Below are positions 1 through 7,481 of a stretch of 30,583 bases of DNA, one piece after another (positions within the stretch are counted from its first letter, which is position 1; every line of letters begins with the position of its first letter). The stretch covers positions 1 through 30,583 of the IMG/VR virus record IMGVR_UViG_3300040801_001493; one strand, given 5' to 3'. A program made the position numbers and the translations under genes. Below the pieces are notes generated by a model. That model was given only the letters and a program-made list of their open reading frames with translations, was not told the DNA's origin and did not search any database. Source of the DNA: a virus.

Positions 1-2
1 CA

Positions 3-320
3 ATCATTGGAGCCAACACATTCGGCTTTCTGCAGTTTACCAGTCCTTCCTCAGGCGCCGGATCTAGTGTGGTGATTGGACCATCGCCATCGCCTGCCCT
101 CTTTCCTGATCTATTTGCGTCGATCTTCTCGCCGGTCGACATTAGTGTTCCAGGTGCAATCGACGGCGTAGCTGCTGGATCACAGAACGATCCCCTAAAC
201 GCCGATCAAGAAGCAGCACGCCTACTAACGCATGTGATCTTCTCGCCAATCCAGAAGACAGCTGATCGCACACTTCAGATTACCTACACTCTGACAATCG
301 CCGTAGCACGCACGGCATAA
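3..320 (+). CDS. 3' end of an unidentified rightward gene, possibly structural
   Basis: The reading frame is open from the left edge of the window to a TAA at 318-320, so only the last 105 or so residues are present and the true start lies outside. A GTG at 69 is possible but nothing marks it as the start, and the frame is open before it. The visible part is rich in Ser, Pro, Ala and Ile, has no Cys, and ends in an alternating hydrophobic/Thr pattern (ITYTLTIAVARTA) that suggests beta strands, as in tail or baseplate proteins. I do not recognise the family. The gene is followed at once by a strong terminator. A structural role is inferred from composition only. Confidence 0.6.
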   Translation: MIGANTFGFLQFTSPSSGAGSSVVIGPSPSPALFPDLFASIFSPVDISVPGAIDGVAAGSQNDPLNADQEAARLLTHVIFSPIQKTADRTLQITYTLTIAVARTA

Positions 321-322
321 AA

Positions 323-346
323 AAAGGGGGGCCAAAGCCCCCCTTT
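323..346. terminator. Bidirectional intrinsic terminator
   Basis: A perfect 10-bp stem AAAGGGGGGC / GCCCCCCTTT (323-332 with 337-346) has a CAAA loop. A-rich sequence before the stem gives a T tract on the minus strand, and TTTCTT follows on the plus strand. It sits between the convergent genes ending at 320 (+) and 369 (-), so it probably serves both. Confidence 0.9.
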
Positions 347-368
347 CTTGTCCACTCCCCAGGCTAAC

Positions 369-800
369 TTAGCTAGCAGCTTCGTCCGAAGCAGGTGCTG
401 CTGGTGCTGCAGCGGCTGGTGCTTGACGCACTCCACGAGCAAGACCGATGCGACCTGCACGTGGGTCGGTGATGATGCCGTCTGGCGTGATTACCTTGAC
501 GAGCTGGTGGAAGTACGCAAGAGCGTTCATTCCATTGCCAAGGTTGTGGTTGCTCATCAAATCCCACAGCTCCATAGACGATGCGTGGCGATTTGTGATC
601 AGGCGGAATAGACGCTTACGATCGATCTGATCGAGCTTACCGACCTCAAAGTAGAACAGGTTACCGTACTGGTCCTGCTTCATGATCGCGCACTCTGTCA
701 TGCGGCCTGGTGAAAGTTCAACCCACTTGATGTGAGGAGCGAACTCCGCGCTCTCTTCGACGCGAACCTGATACGTTTCTTGCTGTTGTGTGTCTGACAT
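369..800 (-). CDS. Conserved phage protein of unknown function, late expressed
   Basis: The product is 143 residues. I do not recognise a named domain. The body (residues 10-115) is a mixed alpha/beta globular sequence, with segments GNLFYFEVGKLDQIDRKRLF and MELWDLMSNHNLGNGMNAL. The last 20 residues are a low-complexity Ala/Pro tail (APAAAAPAAPASDEAAS). The start is well fixed: AGGAGGACAAAAAC precedes the ATG at 800. The octamer TCTAAATA at 834-841 on the same strand is a T4-type late promoter that would give a leader of about 28 nt. It faces a rightward membrane protein gene that has its own late promoter. A virion or late role is inferred from this promoter only. Confidence 0.8.
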   Translation of the reverse strand: MSDTQQQETYQVRVEESAEFAPHIKWVELSPGRMTECAIMKQDQYGNLFYFEVGKLDQIDRKRLFRLITNRHASSMELWDLMSNHNLGNGMNALAYFHQLVKVITPDGIITDPRAGRIGLARGVRQAPAAAAPAAPASDEAAS

Positions 801-833
801 GTTTTTGTCCTCCTGGGAGTGGTTAGTCCCAAA

Positions 834-841
834 TATTTAGA
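834..841 (-). promoter_or_regulatory. T4-type late promoter (TCTAAATA)
   Basis: TCTAAATA matches the T4 late consensus TATAAATA at 7 of 8 positions. Initiation about 6 nt downstream would give a short leader to the ATG at 800 with a strong AGGAGG. A small hairpin TGGGA/TCCCA (814-818 with 827-831) lies just upstream of the Shine-Dalgarno. Confidence 0.6.
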
Positions 842-871
842 AAACAAAAATGAGGGGTAACCTCTAAGGGT

Positions 872-879
872 GATAAATA
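872..879 (+). promoter_or_regulatory. T4-type late promoter (GATAAATA)
   Basis: GATAAATA matches the late consensus at 7 of 8 positions and lies 29 nt before the ATG at 909. The predicted leader contains AAGGAGG. It is divergent from the minus-strand late promoter at 834-841. Confidence 0.7.
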
Positions 880-908
880 ACTGTGCGGGAAACAAGGAGG
901 GAACCCAA

Positions 909-1322
909 ATGGCTTGGAACGATATCGACATGTGGCGCAAAGGACACATGGCAGTAGCAGAGCTCGTAGACGCGTGGCGTGTTGTTCCACGCCTCATCGC
1001 GGCAGGATATGGATATATGTGCTGGAAGGTTGTGGTGTGGTATATGAAACTCGAACCACACATGATCGAAGGATGCGATCCAACGATTCTGGCAGAAAGG
1101 TGCTTGGCAACCGTGCCATCTACTCAGCACGCAGCGTTGGTAACTGCTGTCGTCGGCATTGCCGCTGCTGTATTTGGTCTGTACGCTAACTCAGGAAAGA
1201 AGTGGAACGGCTTTACTTACTGGAACAAGAAGACGAACGAAGACCAGGCATCTCCGGTGCCGTCCGCCACAGATTCTCAGTCAGCGTCTCGAAAAGCTGC
1301 TCCGAAGATTTCTGATCTATAA
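909..1322 (+). CDS. Membrane protein, holin-like candidate
   Basis: The product is 137 residues. The start is the ATG at 909, set by AAGGAGG at 894-900; an in-frame GTG at 870 has no ribosome site and overlaps the late promoter. The N-terminal half is rich in aromatic residues (GYGYMCWKVVVWYMKLEPHM). One clear transmembrane segment, AALVTAVVGIAAAVFGLYAN, lies near residues 79-98, followed by a polar Ser/Lys-rich tail. Small one-pass membrane proteins of this shape, expressed late, are common in T4-like phages and some are called holins, but no lysis motif proves this. Its last 110 nt overlap the convergent gene 1213-1530. Confidence 0.8.
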   Translation: MAWNDIDMWRKGHMAVAELVDAWRVVPRLIAAGYGYMCWKVVVWYMKLEPHMIEGCDPTILAERCLATVPSTQHAALVTAVVGIAAAVFGLYANSGKKWNGFTYWNKKTNEDQASPVPSATDSQSASRKAAPKISDL

Positions 1323-1530
1323 GAAGCCTGTCTAGTAGATCCTCGATCGGCCAACGGCACTTGAGAATGTGTTGTTCGTCGATGTCGACTACGACATCTG
1401 CGAGGGCCGTCAACTGAAAAGTATCGTTGATGGCTTTCAGAGGCGCTTGCTCCCACACATCATCGCGGATGTAGTACCGACGGTGGAGCCCGGTGTGTTT
1501 ATCGGTGGTATCAAGGACTTTATACGACAT
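1213..1530 (-). CDS. Hypothetical protein overlapping a convergent gene
   Basis: The product is 105 residues. The ATG at 1530 follows one base after the stop of the RNase H gene (TAACATG), so translation is probably coupled; there is only a weak purine-rich site. Residues 1-75 form a balanced sequence (YKVLDTTDKHTGLHRRYYIR, ALADVVVDIDEQHILKCRWP). The last 20 residues become Ser/Cys-rich where the gene overlaps the opposite-strand membrane protein gene by 110 nt. I do not recognise the family. The N-terminal part looks like a real protein. The C-terminal extension may simply be what the overlap permits. Confidence 0.7.
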   Translation of the reverse strand: MSYKVLDTTDKHTGLHRRYYIRDDVWEQAPLKAINDTFQLTALADVVVDIDEQHILKCRWPIEDLLDRLLIDQKSSEQLFETLTENLWRTAPEMPGLRSSSCSSK

Positions 1531-1531
1531 G

Positions 1532-2470
1532 TTATCTGCTCAGCATTGGTACGAAGTTATCGACGTTCTCCGTGATCTTCCTGAGTTCGTACTTGCCTAG
1601 GAATCGGAGGAAGTGGAAGTGGCTGTAGCGACCCGGATTCGCCATCGCTTCGCGAATCGTTTCTTCGATCAGCTCGCGGATCTCTTCCGGCTGCGCAGTA
1701 AGATCCATCAGTAGACGGTTCTCCTCGAACAGGTCCTTGACGCGGTATTCACGATATTCAGGCGTGTCCGGAACGCCGGCAGACCAAGTCTCCTGCATGA
1801 GATTGGCTCGCTCGTACGGATCTGTATACGCCTTCTTGATCCGTGTCTTGCGGATACGAGGGAGCGCACTCATCACGTTATCGCCAGCATCACCACGAAG
1901 GCACTTCTGGAACATGAAGAACTCTACGTCGCCATCATACTCGTCATCGAGAATCGGCCGCCGTGACTTACCCTTAGCAGGATCGATGAGGTCGATGTTC
2001 TCGTTGCGCAGGAGTTGGATGAAGTCTTGGTCGGCGCTGATGATCGTGATCCGGTTTTCGTCCCCATACATGTCAACGAAACCACCAACGAGATCGTCAG
2101 CCTCCAGATGTTTAGAAGCGAGGCACACAACAGCGGTCTCTTCGCGCATCAACTCCTCAAATTCGTTGAGGTGGTTGAGGAAGCGTTGATACTTCTCTGC
2201 CTGCGCTGGACTCATGTCCTTACGTCGGTTGCCCTTGTACGGACGTCCCGAGATGCAAAGTTCCTCGTCGAGTGTATATGCCTTCCGCCACGAGCTGCGG
2301 TCAAAGGTCATCACAACCTTTGACGGCTTGAATTCACGGAAATACTTGTTGAGGGTAGTAAGCGCAGAATGGTGAGCAAGTCCTGCGATAGTCTCTTCGT
2401 CTTCGGATTTGTTCGCGAAGAAAGTACGGTGCAGGAGGTTCGAGATGTCGAATATTAGGTAGTGGTCCAT
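1532..2470 (-). CDS. rnh: RNase H-type 5'-3' exonuclease (T4 rnh-like, FEN family)
   Basis: The 312-residue product, about the length of T4 RNase H, removes RNA primers and adjacent DNA from lagging-strand fragments. Acidic metal-binding motifs of the FEN/5'-nuclease family are visible in order: LIFDISNLLHR (Asp8), MTFDRSSWRK near residue 54, EADDL (123-127) and ISADQDFIQLL (144-154). A helix-hairpin-helix-like region follows (KCLRGDAGDNVMSALPRIRK). The start overlaps the end of the upstream membrane protein gene by 16 nt. The gene lies in one leftward block with clamp and polymerase, consistent with lagging-strand processing. Confidence 0.9.
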   Translation of the reverse strand: MDHYLIFDISNLLHRTFFANKSEDEETIAGLAHHSALTTLNKYFREFKPSKVVMTFDRSSWRKAYTLDEELCISGRPYKGNRRKDMSPAQAEKYQRFLNHLNEFEELMREETAVVCLASKHLEADDLVGGFVDMYGDENRITIISADQDFIQLLRNENIDLIDPAKGKSRRPILDDEYDGDVEFFMFQKCLRGDAGDNVMSALPRIRKTRIKKAYTDPYERANLMQETWSAGVPDTPEYREYRVKDLFEENRLLMDLTAQPEEIRELIEETIREAMANPGRYSHFHFLRFLGKYELRKITENVDNFVPMLSR

Positions 2471-2916
2471 TCGTCTGGGTCGTCCAAGTCAACTTCGGGT
2501 TCAGTTAGCATGTTGCCGAAAGACTGCTCATCCATGTCCTTTGCGACATTGAGGGCGGTCTGCGCCAACCACTTCTGAACCATCTGGTTATCGTCGATCC
2601 CATTATAGCCTGCTTCTTTGAGCGATTCAACAAAGGCCTTGTTCCAATCGAGGGAAATCTTGAACCCACCTTTCTGATCGGGAATAGCATCACCGATCAT
2701 CTTGACCCAAGGGGTTGGGCTGTCCTTGTACACTTCACTTTCGGGGTCGACAACACGATCAACGGCAATGTCGCTCTCCTCTTTGTCTGGTGGGTTGATA
2801 GCTATCTTTACCTGCTGCTTGAGCTTACTGATCATGACAGCAGAAACCACACCGCCTACTGTAACGATCAGTGTGAACAGCGCTACGATGATGAACAGAA
2901 GTGTTGTTGTATCCAT
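2455..2916 (-). CDS. Membrane-anchored protein of unknown function
   Basis: The product is 153 residues. It begins with a strong N-terminal transmembrane segment (residues 6-30, LLFIIVALFTLIVTVGGVVS) with positive residues just after it (SKLKQQVK), so the rest is probably cytoplasmic. The soluble part is acidic and ends in DLDDPDEWTTT. It fits exactly between clamp and RNase H: its ATG overlaps the clamp stop and its end overlaps the RNase H start. I do not recognise the family. The position suggests co-expression with replication genes rather than a known role. Confidence 0.8.
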   Translation of the reverse strand: MDTTTLLFIIVALFTLIVTVGGVVSAVMISKLKQQVKIAINPPDKEESDIAVDRVVDPESEVYKDSPTPWVKMIGDAIPDQKGGFKISLDWNKAFVESLKEAGYNGIDDNQMVQKWLAQTALNVAKDMDEQSFGNMLTEPEVDLDDPDEWTTT

Positions 2917-3620
2917 TAGCCTACCTGAGGGAGAACGTAGATGTTGATGCCATTCATCTGCAAATTTAGAACTCCCTTCTCTCCTACTGAAAATGATCCG
3001 CCAGCATTCTCCTTGAATAGAGGGAGAACGATCTTGATCGGATATGTGTGAACGAAGTCGGTGTCACCGCCGTTGAGAGATTCAACATCAGCTTCGTACG
3101 TATGAGTGAACTTGTCACTATTTACGTCGTACATTTCGAAGGAGACCCCATTCTCATTGCTGATAATCGTCACAGTATCTGCGCTCATCGCCTGTTGTCC
3201 CTTCTGTAGAAGAACAACAGCTTCGGCTTCGAGCGGCACGAGAGTCTTCATCGTGTCGCTAACTGATTTCGGTGCTCGGATAGCAGACGGATTGGCGCAC
3301 CGGAAGTCGACTTTAACACCTTTTGCTGCGATCAGCATAGTCTTAACGTACCCCTCGCCATCGCTTGTCGTAACATCTACAGTGAAGTTGTCTTGACCTT
3401 TGGCAAGGTCAAGACGCGAGAGTAGTACGTTGATGCGACTGAGCGCAACTGAATCGAACGGAAGATCCACGTCACTGAAAGCGTGATTGATCACAACGGT
3501 GCGATCTTCGTCGATAGCTCGAACGAGGTCCTTCTCAATAATCACTTCCTCAACGCCAACGCGCTGTGCGGTACGAACCACATTCTCGATGTATTGGATT
3601 ACTTTGTTGTCTACTTTCAT
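2916..3620 (-). CDS. 45: Sliding clamp, DNA polymerase processivity factor (gp45-like)
   Basis: The product is 234 residues; T4 gp45 has 228. It should form the trimeric ring that tethers the polymerase and, in T4, activates late transcription. I assign it from fold-like pattern and context. An N-terminal helix is followed by AFSDVDLPFDSVALSRINVL, equivalent to the T4 segment before FLGILS. FRCANPSAIRAPKSV resembles the T4 interdomain linker containing ADPSTVVAPNK. A second beta-rich repeat follows. The gene is two genes downstream of DNA polymerase. Clamp sequences are poorly conserved, so the call rests on these two patches, length and neighbourhood. A loader (gp44/62) is not in this window. 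Confidence 0.8.
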   Translation of the reverse strand: MKVDNKVIQYIENVVRTAQRVGVEEVIIEKDLVRAIDEDRTVVINHAFSDVDLPFDSVALSRINVLLSRLDLAKGQDNFTVDVTTSDGEGYVKTMLIAAKGVKVDFRCANPSAIRAPKSVSDTMKTLVPLEAEAVVLLQKGQQAMSADTVTIISNENGVSFEMYDVNSDKFTHTYEADVESLNGGDTDFVHTYPIKIVLPLFKENAGGSFSVGEKGVLNLQMNGINIYVLPQVG

Positions 3621-3823
3621 TTGACACTCCCATCGTCGTGTAGAGGAACCAGGCCGTCCTCTCCAAGTTCGACGAGATCCTTGTTTTGTTGGTTGTATAT
3701 TTCTTGGATCAGCGAGAGACGTTGATCTCTATTGAATGTGAAGATATTTGCCTTGTCAGCTACGACGGTACTGTCGCGAGCAATCTGCAACAACATCATC
3801 GCCTGTAGATTTGATAGTCTCAT
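3617..3823 (-). CDS. Small conserved protein between polymerase and clamp genes
   Basis: The product is 68 residues and mostly helical by appearance (LSNLQAMMLLQIARDSTVV, DQRLSLIQEIYNQQNKDL). It starts 13 nt after the polymerase gene ends and overlaps the clamp start by 4 nt (ATGA), so it is translated within the same operon. Short proteins of this pattern occur next to clamp or polymerase genes in other T4-like phages, as I recall, but I know no function. It has no cysteine motif or membrane segment. Confidence 0.8.
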   Translation of the reverse strand: MRLSNLQAMMLLQIARDSTVVADKANIFTFNRDQRLSLIQEIYNQQNKDLVELGEDGLVPLHDDGSVK

Positions 3824-3835
3824 GTTAGTATTGTC

Positions 3836-6469
3836 CTAGAATTCTAGTAGTGTGTCCACAAGCATGGATTGCTTAGAGGGCACTTCATAGCCGACAGCCT
3901 TAATGATGTTCCTTAGAGGGTTGTCAACAAGACGTTCGATGTGAGTGTCACGATCAATCGTGAAGTTTTCTAAGAACCACTCTGGCACGAAGTCGGCGTC
4001 TGTTGGAATAGCGATACTCTTAAACCTACCAACCTTTCGTGACAAGTAAAACACCTTGATCTTCATCCCTGAAGAAATAGGAAGACTAACCTTGTCCTCA
4101 AAGTCTTCGAGGCACTTGTTGTAGAAGATCGAAGCAGCCACGTGCCCTGGTAGACGTTGTCCATCGCCGTAGATTCTTAGTTGCTCTGTGTAGTGCTCAA
4201 GGCCTTTGATCCCCTTCGGCAGACCAATCGCCATTACGTCGTCGGTAGTACGAAGATAATCTTTGAACTCAACGATATCGGTAGCAATGCTGTCCCACGA
4301 CTCGCCCTTGAGCAAACGACCAACGAACTCATTGAGTCGCTTCGAGATTGCAACTGGGAGGGTAGTCTTCTTCGTGTCGAGGCCCATGACCTTGAGTTTG
4401 TCGACGTCCTTTCCTTCATCATCGATAACATGCAGAATGTATCGCTTCTTATCGACGAAGATCCCGCGGTCGGCTACAACTTCACGGCCAGCCTGGATGA
4501 TGTTATCGAACCCTTCGTTGCACAAGAACTTCTCGCGCATGAACTCCTGGAATGTTTGGTTGACATAATTACCGACAGCGTCTGCGATCTTGATCGCTTC
4601 CTCGCGATTCTGCGCACCAGTCTTGAAGTACGCAGAGTCTGTATCACCATAAGCGACCGAATGCTCGATACCATAGCCAAGACCGTCTTTCGTTTGATCC
4701 ATTGATGTTCGGTGAGACGGCAAAACGTACTCACCGTCAAGAGCCTCACACGCGGCTGCACACATATGTTGGAGAATCTTTCTGCCTGTTGCGGTAGTAC
4801 TCTCACCCATCCGCTTATCGTTGTAGCGGAAGAATGCATTCGTGAGTGCACCATAGTACGAGTTTAGCTTGATCTTATACACGTACTGTAGTCGATCGTA
4901 GTAGGCTTCTTTCTCACTGTCACCAGCATCTGAAGCCTGCTTCATGAGCTTCTTGTACTCTTTTCTCTTCGAGTACCATGTTGCCAGGATCGTTGGAATG
5001 ATGCCATCGACGTTCTGATCAAACACCGTACCGTAGCCGCTGATCGCCCATTTGCGTTCTCTCAGAGCTTGTCGCCACTCGTCAGCAGTCATCTCTTCTT
5101 GACTGAAGTCTTCGTATTGGAGTGTTAGTGTGACAAGTGAGCCCTTCGCAATCTCGTCATGAGCCCGAACAGCTTCTTGGAACTGACCGATGATTACTTC
5201 GGGGCTAATGTTGAGAGAACGGATTGCCGATGGATATAGAGAGTTGATGTCAATGGAACCAATCCACTCATGCATGCCGATGTGTGGGAGGAGCACACAA
5301 GCGCCTTCAATACCACCATCACTCTCTTCAACAACGTTATCAGGCACACGCTCATTTCGTTCGTGAATACAGAACGCGTTCGTTGCGAGCTCAGCGAGCT
5401 TGATTGTGCCGGTTACATGAGACATGAAGCCCGTTGAAATATGATACATGTCATTCGCGAGCGTTACATAGCTCAAGCGATCTTCGAAGCCGTTTAGTAC
5501 CTCTGTGTCTCGGATGTTGTATCGAGCGAAGTGAGAGAGGTCTTCGGCGTACAGTTGTTCAAGAGTGCCTTCGTACTCTAGCTTTCGGAGCTCCGGTAAT
5601 ACCTCCTCAGAGATCGATTCTAGCTTATATGAAGGACGCTCTGCGACTTCATACTTTTTGAACAGCTGCATATAGTCGACGCTGATTCGACCCTGCGGAT
5701 CGAGCAGTGTTTGTTCGACGTTGAAGATTTCAACCTCACGCCAACGAGGTGCGGGCGCTTCAGGGAACGACAACATCCTAAAGTACTTCTCACCAAGTAC
5801 CATTTGCAGTCGCTTACCGATGTACGGAATATCGAACAGGTCACTGTTCCAGCCACACATAACGTCCGTATCATCAAGCTCTGCAATCAGGTGTAGAAGA
5901 AGATCAACTTCGCTTTTGCACAGGATGATATCTTCGACGTCGAGGGATTCGGGTAGTGGCTCGACCTTGTCCATCGCCTCATAGAGTTCTTCAGGAGTGA
6001 TATCCTTGAACTTGGGAGATGGGGTCAGCAGTAGTACTGTACGGTTCTCCCAACGATGATGAAGAGCAATGGAGTTAATCTCAGCGTACGGATTCTTAAC
6101 AGAAGAGAACCCGAGCTGCGACTTATAGTCGACCTCGATATCGAGAAATGTAATGTTGAGTTTGGGTGCAGGTGCTTGATAGTAATGCTCACACAGAACC
6201 TTCAACTCAGGCGGAATATCAGACTCAAACATCGGAACGCGCTGAGCCTCAAACTGCCCGCGAGCAGCTTGCATTTCACTTGATGTCGTGAAATCGTGAC
6301 GTTCGAGATGATCGCCGAAGATGCTTCTGTACTCGGCGCGTTCGTGGTCCTCGTCAACCGGCGTGAAGAAGTAGTAGGGGGCGGGGTAGGTAACAACCTC
6401 TCTTCCCGCCTCCGTACGTTCCCACACTATCACCTCGTCGCGCATACGCTGCGCCGAGATGTATGACAT
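3836..6469 (-). CDS. 43: Family B DNA polymerase (gp43-like)
   Basis: The 877-residue product (T4 gp43 has 898) replicates the phage genome and proofreads. Exonuclease motifs: FLDIEVDY (Asp110, Glu112), MCGWNSDLFDIPYI, and YNIRDTEVL. Polymerase motifs: IDINSLYPSAI (motif A), KIKLNSYYGALTNAF (motif B) and YGDTDSAYF (motif C), so both active sites look intact. The start ATG overlaps the stop of the small upstream gene (TAATG), so the two are probably translationally coupled. Control may therefore lie in the hairpin over the upstream gene's ribosome site at 6747-6790. Confidence 0.98.
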   Translation of the reverse strand: MSYISAQRMRDEVIVWERTEAGREVVTYPAPYYFFTPVDEDHERAEYRSIFGDHLERHDFTTSSEMQAARGQFEAQRVPMFESDIPPELKVLCEHYYQAPAPKLNITFLDIEVDYKSQLGFSSVKNPYAEINSIALHHRWENRTVLLLTPSPKFKDITPEELYEAMDKVEPLPESLDVEDIILCKSEVDLLLHLIAELDDTDVMCGWNSDLFDIPYIGKRLQMVLGEKYFRMLSFPEAPAPRWREVEIFNVEQTLLDPQGRISVDYMQLFKKYEVAERPSYKLESISEEVLPELRKLEYEGTLEQLYAEDLSHFARYNIRDTEVLNGFEDRLSYVTLANDMYHISTGFMSHVTGTIKLAELATNAFCIHERNERVPDNVVEESDGGIEGACVLLPHIGMHEWIGSIDINSLYPSAIRSLNISPEVIIGQFQEAVRAHDEIAKGSLVTLTLQYEDFSQEEMTADEWRQALRERKWAISGYGTVFDQNVDGIIPTILATWYSKRKEYKKLMKQASDAGDSEKEAYYDRLQYVYKIKLNSYYGALTNAFFRYNDKRMGESTTATGRKILQHMCAAACEALDGEYVLPSHRTSMDQTKDGLGYGIEHSVAYGDTDSAYFKTGAQNREEAIKIADAVGNYVNQTFQEFMREKFLCNEGFDNIIQAGREVVADRGIFVDKKRYILHVIDDEGKDVDKLKVMGLDTKKTTLPVAISKRLNEFVGRLLKGESWDSIATDIVEFKDYLRTTDDVMAIGLPKGIKGLEHYTEQLRIYGDGQRLPGHVAASIFYNKCLEDFEDKVSLPISSGMKIKVFYLSRKVGRFKSIAIPTDADFVPEWFLENFTIDRDTHIERLVDNPLRNIIKAVGYEVPSKQSMLVDTLLEF

Positions 6470-6750
6470 TATGCTGCCTCCGGCTTCGACTTAACTCCAG
6501 TAACGCTTTCGTATAGCTGCTCGAACTCTTCATTCTCCTGCTGGAGAGTCGCAAAGTCATGCTTGTACATCGTACGTGCGAGCTTGTTGACGACCTTCTT
6601 CTGAAGACCGAACTGTTCGCTGGTCTCTTTCGCAATGTCCTTGAGGGCCTCGCGCTCCTGATCGATGCGTTGCATAGCATACGTCATCTCGACGATCATT
6701 GCCTTCAGCTGTTGCAGTTTCTGCGGATCGGATGGGACTTCAATAGCCAC
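6469..6750 (-). CDS. Small coiled-coil protein, DsbA-like candidate
   Basis: The product is 93 residues and starts at a GTG with AAGGAGG seven nt before it. It is almost all charged helix: heptad-like MIVEMTYAMQRIDQEREALK, then FGLQKKVVNKLARTMYKHDF, a basic stretch, and an acidic end. This order resembles the small dsDNA-binding DsbA protein of T4, which binds late promoters, and its relatives in other T4-like phages. That assignment is from memory of the pattern and is not certain. The gene directly precedes DNA polymerase and overlaps its start, and its own ribosome site lies in a strong hairpin. Confidence 0.75.
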   Translation of the reverse strand: MAIEVPSDPQKLQQLKAMIVEMTYAMQRIDQEREALKDIAKETSEQFGLQKKVVNKLARTMYKHDFATLQQENEEFEQLYESVTGVKSKPEAA

Positions 6751-6790
6751 TATAACCTCCTTCTTGTTGTTATGTAGGAGATTATAGTGG
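6747..6790 (-). promoter_or_regulatory. Hairpin sequestering Shine-Dalgarno and start codon
   Basis: Bases 6747-6761 pair with 6776-6790: 15 base pairs with one internal mismatch (6756/6781) and a 14-nt loop. In the minus-strand RNA the 3' arm holds both the AGGAGG ribosome site and the GTG start of gene 6469-6750. RNA reading through from the hydrolase gene would fold and hide both. There is no U tract after the stem, so it is not an ordinary terminator. Confidence 0.85.
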
Positions 6791-6810
6791 ATTGGTGTTT
6801 AGGTTTACAA
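6781..6810 (-). promoter_or_regulatory. Sigma70-like promoter inside the hairpin's 5' arm
   Basis: On the minus strand a perfect TATAAT (6781-6786) has TTGTAA (6805-6810) 18 nt upstream. Initiation about 7 nt downstream would fall in the hairpin loop, so this RNA lacks the 5' arm and leaves the ribosome site free. The -35 overlaps the stop codon of the hydrolase gene. Confidence 0.55.
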
Positions 6811-7413
6811 CGCGCTAGTGTAAAAGATGTGATTGTCGATCTGAGTCACACGAAGAAGCTTCGAAGCCCAGACAGGCGCTTCAATGTAATCAGCGTGGTA
6901 GTGGTCAGCACCATGCGTGAAGTCAACGATCGCGCTCTCAGGGTCGAGCAGAGCCGATGCGATCCGCTGCGCCTGCTGGAATGCTTTGGGTTCAATCGGA
7001 CGATCGGGCTTACCATCACAGTACCAAGAGAACTGACACATATGACGAACAGGAAACCCGTTAGCGTGTCGGTAGTGGGTATGTGTTACAACACCACACA
7101 CGTCGTTCGGAAAGCGGTCATCCACAACACGCTTGAGCGTTACGATACCGACAGCCATCTGACCTCTGAGGGATTGGTTCTTCGCCTCGAAGTAGATGTT
7201 GAGGGCAAGACACTGACGGTCTTGTTCCGTTGCATCAGTAATCGAAGGTACTAGATTCCCTTTATCGATGCCAGTTGAAACTTCGTCGAAAGCGGGTACA
7301 GGCGCTGGGACATACGTCGGAAGCGTAATAGTACGCTGAACGGTTTCAGGCTCAAGGCCAAGCTTGATCAGAATCAATCCCACTACGAGAAAGAAGGCAT
7401 GCCAATACCGCAT
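6805..7413 (-). CDS. Cell-wall hydrolase, SleB/CwlJ family, with N-terminal membrane anchor
   Basis: The product is 202 residues. A hydrophobic N-terminal segment (residues 6-20, AFFLVVGLILIKLGL) looks like a signal or signal-arrest-release anchor. A Pro-rich linker follows to about residue 60. The Hydrolase_2 domain then shows its core motifs: CLALNIYFEAKNQ with the probable catalytic Glu76, RGQMAVGIVTLKRV, and MCQFSWYCDGK (125-135). Enzymes of this family cut peptidoglycan, so this is the likely endolysin, although a late promoter is not seen. Its promoter is the sigma70-like site at 7453-7481. The gene is followed directly by the polymerase module. Confidence 0.88.
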   Translation of the reverse strand: MRYWHAFFLVVGLILIKLGLEPETVQRTITLPTYVPAPVPAFDEVSTGIDKGNLVPSITDATEQDRQCLALNIYFEAKNQSLRGQMAVGIVTLKRVVDDRFPNDVCGVVTHTHYRHANGFPVRHMCQFSWYCDGKPDRPIEPKAFQQAQRIASALLDPESAIVDFTHGADHYHADYIEAPVWASKLLRVTQIDNHIFYTSAL

Positions 7414-7443
7414 GACTCCATACTCCCTTCACATTAACCTAAC

Positions 7444-7481
7444 AGTCAGCCCATTATACAGCGCTGACTAGGCTAGATCAA
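7444..7481 (-). promoter_or_regulatory. Sigma70-like promoter with palindrome around the -10
   Basis: On the minus strand TTGATC (7476-7481) and TATAAT (7453-7458) are 17 nt apart. The -10 lies in the loop of a 7-bp inverted repeat AGTCAGC/GCTGACT (7444-7450 with 7463-7469). The leader then runs about 35 nt to the ATG at 7413 with GAAGGGAG as ribosome site. The palindrome could be an operator. Confidence 0.65.

Noticed and set aside
852-864. Hairpin GAGG/CCTC between the divergent late promoters
   Set aside because: Only four base pairs, no T tract, and no overlap with a start codon or ribosome site.
3836-3847. 12-bp palindrome CTAGAATTCTAG at the end of the polymerase gene
   Set aside because: It is formed by the last codons and stop of the gene, has no loop or promoter association, and may be chance.
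4181-4705. A 174-residue plus-strand reading frame inside the DNA polymerase gene
   Set aside because: It is antisense to conserved polymerase motifs, with no promoter or ribosome site.
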